From assembly GCA_014904985.1 (NCBI GenBank), contig MU129367.1:1-13071 (forward strand): 13,071 nucleotides of DNA, given 5' to 3'. The stretch is from Hydnum rufescens UP504 (Eukaryota > Basidiomycota > Agaricomycetes > Cantharellales > Hydnaceae). The notes under the pieces are model-generated. The model ran no database searches. It was not told where the DNA came from and saw nothing but the letters and a program-made list of their open reading frames with translations. Shown here piece after piece: positions 8,134 through 13,071 of this stretch (the first letter of the stretch is position 1; each line of letters starts with the position of its first letter). The position numbers and the translations under genes are program-made.

Positions 8134-8880
8134 GCACCTAGCTACTATGGCAAACCTAAGCTCACCAGCCAGCATACCAACATCAAGCACAGAAAGGCAC
8201 ACTTACAGTGTTAAGATGTTGAAAGTGGAAAGAGAGGGAATAAGTCCATCAGGGCTACTTGGGCAGGATGCAGCCGATCACTCAATCAATACATCAATGA
8301 TGAAGTTCAGGCAATCACAGGGCAAAGCCCACTCACAAATCATAGAGTTCATGCATCAATGAGGAGCATTTCAACTTAGGGAACGTTGAGTACACCCGAC
8401 TGAAAGGCAGCTCTTCTCCATACCAATCAGATGAAGTGGAGTGTGAGGACCACCAGAGATTAGGAAATGTCAGAGAACCATATCACAGATTGAACCAATT
8501 GAGCCATGTGTCGCACACCATCAAAGTCAACCTACACTAGAACTGGTACTGCATCACCCAGTATGGAGATATTAGTACATCTAAAGAGGTTGTTGGATAT
8601 TACCACAGATTACTAGTTCAAAGCCCTGTGAGCAATAATGCACATGACCAGCTACTTGAATGAGATCCAAGCAGCACTGGGAAGGCTGTGGGAGTCCAGA
8701 CTGGTCAGCAGTACAAGGAGGTATAGTTAAAACTAACACAGTGACACCAGGTTTCCCACTAAGTCTTGAGGGACTAGCACAACACCAATAAAGCAAGCAT
8801 GGGCGGCAACCTAAGCTTGTGGAACCCATGTGACATGGCTGCCAGTATGGGTTGTAGAACTGAAAATGCTCATGGTGAGC
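8134..8880. other. Unassigned sequence right of copy A
   Basis: It begins abruptly where the match to copy B ends. No coding frame, splice pattern or known motif is recognised, and it is CpG-poor. Its last part leads into the repeat block at 8881-10572 without a clear boundary. Confidence 0.5.
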
Positions 8881-10572
8881 AGTTATCAAGACATAGCACC
8901 ATTCAAGAGCCAGAAGAACTGTGCTATAGCATGATCAGTGAAGAACTGTCGGATAATGAACTTGGGAGTGATCATATATTGGAAAAACTAACTAGTATGA
9001 TTCCTGAATTATACCTTATCAAGGTTCAAGGGCAAGCAGACTCAGGTGGCCATCAAGATCTCAATAGGATAGATGAACAGCAGATAATTGAAGCCACAGA
9101 TGACATCAAGTCCCATTCCCAGTCTAAAGGACTCAAGCTGTGGTTAGAATGGTTGAAGAACATGCAGAATTGCAACTTACAATGCTAATAACCTGACAGA
9201 GTTTCCAAACTCCTTGGGTTGGGAAGACCATGGGCTAAGTAATAGTCATGCAACTAGTATGACAGAGTCAACTAATCAGGCCCCATAGTCAGCACGACTG
9301 ATTATCAAACAAAGGATATGTGGTACAATACCTTAAGACTGCCTGATAATGTATTGGTTACCCAGGTGATGATAGGGAAGCCCACTACCACACAAATAAG
9401 TTGACAGATGCCCAATCTCATGTCCAGTCCAAAGAATTGAATGATCCAAGTCTGCAAGACTGGAGTGGGACAATTGCTAGCACTGACAACAGACCTAAAT
9501 ATACTGGTAATGGACAACCCATGGAACGAGGTACTGTCTGAGAGCTGGAGGAGTCATGCTATAGCACAATCAGTGAAGAACCACCCAATAATGAGCCAGG
9601 AACAGTTGTATACCAGGAAAACTAGATAACATGAATTTTGAACTATACTTTATTGGTGCTCAGTAAAAGCGGATTTGGGCGACCATCAGGGTCTTGACAG
9701 CATAGATGGACAGCCAATAATTGAAGCCACAGGCGACATTGAGTCCCACACCCAGTCTAAAAGGACTCAAGTCATGGTTAGAATCATTGAAGAAAATGTG
9801 GGATTGCAACCTTACATTGGTGGCCCTACAGAGCTGCTGGGTTCTTCAAGTAGGAAAAGGGGTGAGTCCTCTTGTAGTCACAAAATCGATGTACAGTCAG
9901 AAGGGATTGATCTAAATATGAAGGGCCCTTGAAGGTGACCACCACCACCAATTGTCAAGCAAAACAGAGTGATATGTTATCTTATATCCATCCAACAGCA
10001 TATTGGATACCTGTGTAAAGGAGAAGGTTCCTTATCATTCAGATGATGGGTTGGAAGAGAGGCAGCATGCCATTGAAGTCACAGACAGGTCATTAAACGT
10101 CGAGTCCTGCCTTGAGTTTAAAGAATAAGCAGATCTAGACAGAAAGGAACTCGGGCTATGATCAGAACAGTTAAACAGCGAATAGAAATTCAACCTTACA
10201 TCAGCGGTCTCACAGAGCTACTGAGTTCTTTGGGTGCAAGAGAGAGCAAGTTGCGTCATAGTTGTGAAACCATTGAGACCAGTCCAAATCTAAAGAGATC
10301 TCTGAAGGTGATTGGTATGACTAACTGTCAAGTAAAGGGAGGGTGATATGTTACCTTAGACTCCTTTAATAGCATATTGGGTAGCCAAGCAATGCAATGG
10401 GATCTTCACTATTTAGATGATGAATCAGAAGAATGATGGTGTGTCATTGAAGTCATGAATAAGTTGTTAGAAATTGAGCCTTGTGTTGGGTTCAAAGAAG
10501 CAAGCAGGTATGTATTGAAACCAAGCCCAAAAGATGATCTGAAACTTGGAGTTACAGTCAGAATGGCTGAAC
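8881..10572 (+). repeat. Diverged nested tandem repeats, probably a decayed repeat-protein gene
   Basis: CTATAGCATGATCAGTGAAGAA at 8924 recurs as CTATAGCACAATCAGTGAAGAA at 9559 (about 635 bp apart). The word ATTGAAGYCA recurs at about 9088, 9719, 10073 and 10446, giving later spacings of about 354 and 373 bp. Forward translation shows related peptides: IIEATDDIKSHSQSKG, IIEATGDIESHTQSKR and EVTDRSLNVESCLEFKE, and VRIIEENVGLQPYIGGPTELL beside IRTVKQRIEIQPYISGLTELL. Frames are broken by stops and indels. The last unit is cut off just after VTVRMAE, where copy B begins. The protein family is not recognised. Confidence 0.65.
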
Positions 10573-10591
10573 CAGGCTGGTCAGTCACATA

Positions 10592-10647
10592 GGGGACCTA
10601 ATTTAGGTACCACTTTCGGGGCAGAAAATGGTACCTAATAGGTCCCC
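10592..10647. repeat. Conserved stem-loop near the left end of copy B
   Basis: It is the counterpart of the structure at 4822-4877, with the same 19-21-nt arms, bulge and loop sequence. Its conservation between copies with otherwise substantial decay is partly explained by its near lack of CpG. Confidence 0.8.
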
Positions 10648-10757
10648 CAAACCTTACGGCCGAAATCAGGCTATTCCAATTCAGTTTTTGGGCCATCTGT
10701 CGGCCAATCCATGGCTGTGCTAGATTATATACTTATTTATTATTATTTGTTTACTAT

Positions 10758-10794
10758 TTATTATTATTATTATTATTATTACTACTATTATTAT
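10758..10794. repeat. TTA/TAT trinucleotide microsatellite, copy B
   Basis: It is shorter by one triplet than in copy A. On the minus strand the region supplies AATAAA words beyond the putative last exon. Confidence 0.85.
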
Positions 10795-10865
10795 ATACAT
10801 ATTACACTATATACATATTATCCCCCCCGGGGTCTGCCACCACAGGGGGGGATGGTTGATGCGGG

Positions 10866-12647
10866 TCACGCACCTGCATATACCCACCACACCCGCTGCA
10901 GCGGGTGGGGTTCACACACCCCGATTGGGGGCCGGCTCCATTTGGGCGCTCCCTCAAGGGGGCCGGTTTTCATTCGCAGGCTCGTTCGTGGTTATCGTCG
11001 GCGATGTCGTTCGGCAGATTTGTATTCGGGAGTTCACCCGGGTTCTGGCCTAGGATCTAAAGAAATAATTAAGGAAACATTAGTTGAATATTAATGCAGC
11101 GCAAAAAGAGCAGCTTATGCTGCTCTTTTTGCGCCACAAGAAGAAATTTATAAAAATAAAACATACCTCCTAGTACCCCACACCCGCTGCGGCGGTGTGG
11201 GGTACTGAGCCCGTGTACATACGGCGGTTCCTACGGATGTCCGTCGTTTGGGCGTCGATACAGGGGGCACGGGGGTTTTGCGTCGGTATTCGTTTGCGGG
11301 GGCATTGAGACCTGTGAGATAAAGTTTTTAAATTAGTTAGAATCAAAAACCACGCAAAAAGAGCAGCTTTCGCTGCTCTTTTTGCGTGGCTGTAGGTACT
11401 GAGGAGGGCGGGGACTTACCTGATATAGAACCACACACCCGCCGGGGCGGGTGCGTGATTCCGTGCCCTCGTTTGGTGCGTTGCCGTGGGCTTTGGTGCG
11501 GTCGCGTCGTTGGCCCATTGCTGTGTCGCGTTGGTGTATCGTGTTGCCGTGTATCGCATTGCCGTGTCGCGTTGCTGTGTGGCACGTCGCTGTTTGGGCT
11601 CTCGTCGTTTCGTGGGTTATCGTCCTGCATTGGAGGGGCCGCAATCTAGAATAATGCACATCAGTAAAAAAAAAATTCCAAAGCAGCGCAAAAAGAGCAG
11701 CTTACACTGCTCTTTTTGCGCCACAAGAATAAAAAAACGAAAAGAAATCTTACTTTGTAGTACCCCACACCCGCTGGAGGGGGTGTGGGGTACTGGAGCC
11801 GTACTCCAGCTCGCATGTGCGGTGTTTGTACGGGTCCCCTCGTTTGGGTGTCGATGGCGGGGTTATGGGGGTTCTTGCGTAGGTATTCGTTCGCGCAGGA
11901 AGTGGTGACCTGGAATATAAGATTATACGTTAGTTAAGAGTTAAAGACCACGCAAAAAGAGCAGCTTTCGCTGCTCTTTTTGCATGCCTGTAGTTACTGG
12001 GGGGGGGGACTCACATTATATAGTACCACACACCCGCCATGGCGGGTGTGTGGTTCCTGGGGGCCTCATTTGGCGCGGTCGCGTGCTTGTTTGGCGCGTT
12101 GCCGTAGGTTGGTTGCCGTGTGTCGCATTACCGTGTGTCGCGTCTTTGTTTGGCGCGTCTTTGTTTGGCGCGTCTTGTTTGGCGCGTCTTTGTTTGCGCG
12201 TCTTGTTTGCGCGTCTTTGTTTGCGCGTCTTGTTTGCGCGTTGCCGTGTTGCGCTGTCGTGCGTCGCGTTCTGTGTCGCGTTGCCGGATGTCGCGTTGCT
12301 GCGTCGTGTTTCCGTACGTCCCATGGCTGTTTGGGCTCTCATCATGCGTTGGACGAGGCCTCAACCTAAAATAAATAAAGAGACGTTAGTAAGATGTTCC
12401 AAAGCAGCACAAAAAGAGCAGCTTTGCTGCTCTTTTTGCGCCGTTGTATCTACTAGAAAAAATACTCACCTTGTGACCACACACCCGCAGCGGCGGGTGC
12501 GTGGTCGTGCGGTTGCCTTTTCGGGCGGTTGCTTGTTGTGGTTGCGGAGATAGAAGCAAGATGCAGATTCAACACCGGCAATTGCCGATACTCAAGAAGC
12601 GCCCAAGTGCTGGCGCTGCAAGCACAGTACACAATAGTACCAAGCAT
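10866..12647 (-). CDS. Putative six-exon gene, copy B; unrecognised low-complexity protein
   Basis: Inferred exons are 12647-12470, 12365-12015, 11909-11754, 11645-11420, 11311-11167 and 11056-10866. Exon 3 is open throughout (contains CANEYLRKNPHNP). Exon 4 (contains DESPNSDVPHSNATRQ, ends THPPRRVCGSIS) splices in frame to exon 5 (contains ANEYRRKTPVPP, ends QRVWGT). This in-frame join supports real coding use. Frames across other junctions fail: exon 1 is one base shorter than in copy A, exon 2 changes frame at its minisatellite and ends in TAA one base before the splice site, and exon 6 opens with TAG. Some of these may be sequencing errors near a contig end. The product would be Asn/Thr/Arg/His/Pro-rich with no recognised domain. 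It may instead be a non-coding or non-autonomous transcript unit. Confidence 0.4.
10891..10906. repeat. GC palindrome in exon 6 of copy B
   Basis: ACCCGCTGCAGCGGGT is a perfect 16-nt palindrome, the exon 6 member of the series of GC-rich inverted repeats that sit near exon ends. In copy A it is ACCTGCTGCAGCGGGT. Confidence 0.8.
11057..11166 (-). other. Copy B intron 5 with embedded hairpin (11099-11134)
   Basis: On the minus strand this 110-nt intron has donor GGAG|GTATGT, branch region TTCAACTAATG and acceptor ATTTCTTTAG. The stem GCGCAAAAAGAGCAGC is perfectly paired (16 bp) around a plus-strand TTAT loop. Confidence 0.78.
11172..11206. repeat. GC inverted repeat at the end of exon 5, copy B
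   Basis: AGTACCCCACACCCGC pairs with GCGGTGTGGGGTACT. It ends within 6 bases of the minus-strand donor of intron 5. Confidence 0.8.
11312..11419 (-). other. Copy B intron 4 with embedded hairpin (11350-11389)
   Basis: On the minus strand this 108-nt intron has donor CAG|GTAAGT (consensus), branch region TCTAACTAAT and acceptor TTATCTCACAG. The stem is 18 bp including CCACGC/GCGTGG, with a plus-strand TTTC loop. It joins exons 4 and 5 in frame. Confidence 0.85.
11430..11459. repeat. GC inverted repeat at the end of exon 4, copy B
   Basis: ACCACACACCCGCC faces GGCGGGTGCGTGAT with a two-base centre. It lies about 10 bases from the minus-strand donor of intron 4. In copy A the 1.2-kb insertion falls inside this repeat. 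Confidence 0.8.
11646..11753 (-). other. Copy B intron 3 with embedded hairpin (11686-11721)
   Basis: On the minus strand this 108-nt intron has donor CAAA|GTAAGA, branch region TTACTGATG and acceptor TTATTCTAG. The stem is 16 bp with one mismatch near the loop (TTAC followed by ACTGCT). Confidence 0.78.
11760..11793. repeat. GC inverted repeat at the end of exon 3, copy B
   Basis: GTACCCCACACCC pairs exactly with GGGTGTGGGGTAC across 8 bases. It ends 6 bases from the minus-strand donor of intron 3. Confidence 0.82.
11910..12014 (-). other. Copy B intron 2 with embedded hairpin (11949-11986)
   Basis: On the minus strand this 105-nt intron has donor TAAT|GTGAGT, branch region CTTAACTAACG and acceptor TATATTCCAG. 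Outer stem CACGC/GCATG has one decayed pair; in copy A both arms have changed. Confidence 0.8.
12025..12054. repeat. 30-bp perfect GC-rich palindrome at the end of exon 2, copy B
   Basis: ACCACACACCCGCC, AT, then GGCGGGTGTGTGGT: the whole is self-complementary. It ends about 10 bases from the minus-strand donor of intron 2. In copy A the left arm has CCTGCC. Confidence 0.9.
12140..12240. repeat. Minisatellite expansion in exon 2 of copy B
   Basis: About seven units of 13-15 bp, (G)GCGCGTCTTTGTTT and GCGCGTCTTGTTT, partly alternate. Copy A has about two units at the same place (around 7600-7640). The unit length is not a multiple of three, so expansion changes the frame of the putative minus-strand exon. 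Confidence 0.85.
12366..12469 (-). other. Copy B intron 1 with embedded hairpin (12407-12441)
   Basis: On the minus strand this 104-nt intron has donor CAAG|GTGAGT, branch region CTTACTAACG and acceptor TTTATTTATTTTAG. The loop is one base shorter (TTT) than in the other hairpins. Confidence 0.82.
12475..12506. repeat. GC inverted repeat at the end of exon 1, copy B
   Basis: GACCACACACCCGC faces GCGGGTGCGTGGTC across AGCG, with a single non-Watson-Crick pair. It ends 5 bases from the minus-strand donor of intron 1. Confidence 0.82.
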
Positions 12648-12680
12648 GTATATTATAAATACATACTATATAATAAAAAA
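12648..12680 (-). promoter_or_regulatory. TATA-like region upstream of the copy B gene
   Basis: ATTATATA at 12674-12667 (minus) lies about 20-27 nt before the proposed ATG at 12647, as in copy A. The terminal palindrome starts about 30 bp further upstream, so any promoter would lie beside it. Confidence 0.3.
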
Positions 12681-12706
12681 TTGTCCAGGAAAACCCGAAG
12701 AAGAGG

Positions 12707-13071
12707 ATGGTAATGAGTCAGAGGTCAATAAGGCATGAGATCGCTAATTACAGAGTGGATTGGGCCACTTCTACGCATCAGAATTGGCCCAAATTTGAAT
12801 ATAGTAGTGTTATATATACGATCTACATGGCGATTAATTATCTCGGACGATTTTTCGCATTTTCAATTTTTACGCCTTCCAATTCCCTAAATAGGGAATT
12901 GAAGGCGTGAAAAATTGAAAATGCGAAAATCGTCCGAGATAATTAATCGCCATGTAGATCGTATATATAAGACTACTATATTCAAATTTGGGCCAATTCT
13001 GATGCGTAGAAGTGGCCAATCCACTCTGTATTAGCGATCTCATGCCTTATTGACCTCTGACTCATTACCAT
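12707..13071. repeat. Large palindrome with no loop, centred at about 12889
   Basis: The left arm from ATGGTAATGAGTCAGAGG is matched in reverse complement by the window end (CCTCTGACTCATTACCAT). The arms are at least 182 nt each and meet at AATTCCCTAAATAGGGAATT, a spacer of about 2 nt. I count about five one-base indels and one substitution between arms, and every CpG is kept in both. The first 39 bp of the left arm belong to duplicated unit B, so the palindrome extends into the unit and probably past the window. It could be a head-to-head junction of two units or a fold-back read artefact. Confidence 0.95.

Larger units (their letters stand above)
10573..12745 (-). repeat. Long duplicated unit, copy B (CpG-retaining)
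   Basis: This is the direct repeat of copy A with no 1.2-kb insert and most CpGs intact. Its left end interrupts the tandem-repeat block at 10572. On the right it runs into the terminal palindrome, whereas copy A runs into unrelated sequence at 8134. Compared with copy A it has several one-base indels and an expanded minisatellite in exon 2. Confidence 0.92.

Noticed and set aside
8799..9188. Intact 129-codon plus-strand gene at 8799
   Set aside because: It overlaps the tandem-repeat block, its homologous repeats are in broken frames, and its own frame leaves the shared peptide frame partway, so it is treated as part of the decayed array.
5331..12441. CRISPR-like array formed by the repeated 36-nt hairpins
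   Set aside because: Spacing is about 220-460 bp (about 1.5 kb where copy A is interrupted), the intervening sequence has splice signals on both sides, and the genome is fungal by its introns and KDZ gene.
4803..12745. LTR retrotransposon with copies A and B as long terminal repeats
   Set aside because: The copies start with CAGG rather than TG, the 2.4 kb between them has no reverse transcriptase, primer-binding site or polypurine tract that I can see, and the copies themselves contain a spliced gene-like structure and have diverged strongly.

Overview
The window looks like repeat-rich nuclear DNA of a basidiomycete fungus, most likely an Agaricomycete. The evidence is a KDZ-family transposase gene with short introns (51-67 nt), minus-strand introns with fungal splice and branch-point signals, and widespread CpG-to-TpG/CpA decay of the kind expected from long-term cytosine methylation. 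I see no host housekeeping gene, tRNA or rRNA. The species cannot be named from the sequence.

Layout. Bases 1-420 are an A-rich flank with a four-unit minisatellite. Bases 421-3665 (+) are a KDZ transposase pseudogene in four exons. Its reading frame is broken only by five TGA codons, each at a plausible former CGA. Bases 3666-4802 are gene-free and hold a run of about 1.08 kb without a single CpG. Bases 4803-8133 (copy A) and 10573-12745 (copy B) are two direct copies of one unit. Between them, 8134-10572 is decayed sequence whose second half is diverged tandem repeats with peptide-level similarity. From 12707 to the window end lies a near-perfect palindrome with essentially no loop.

The main discovery candidate is the duplicated unit. 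Read on the minus strand it looks like a gene of six exons and five introns of 104-110 nt. All ten introns (five per copy) have GT/AG ends and a recognisable branch-point region, and all carry the same stem-loop of about 36 nt (GCAAAAAGAGCAGC, a loop of 3-4 nt, then its complement) between the 5' splice site and the branch point. Near the 3' end of most exons there is a second, GC-rich inverted repeat. Exons 2/4 and 3/5 are related, so the gene grew by duplication of a two-exon module, and the intron hairpin stayed nearly invariant while intron flanks diverged. This resembles the structured introner-like elements known from other fungi, but I do not recognise this family.

Copy A is CpG-decayed and carries an insertion of about 1.2 kb in exon 4. 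Copy B keeps its CpGs but has small indels that shift frame. Comparing them shows the mutational process directly: CGA in B is TGA in A. The same process explains the KDZ pseudogene. The terminal palindrome may be a genuine head-to-head junction or a fold-back sequencing/assembly artefact; indel-only, homopolymer-biased differences between its arms make the artefact a serious possibility.
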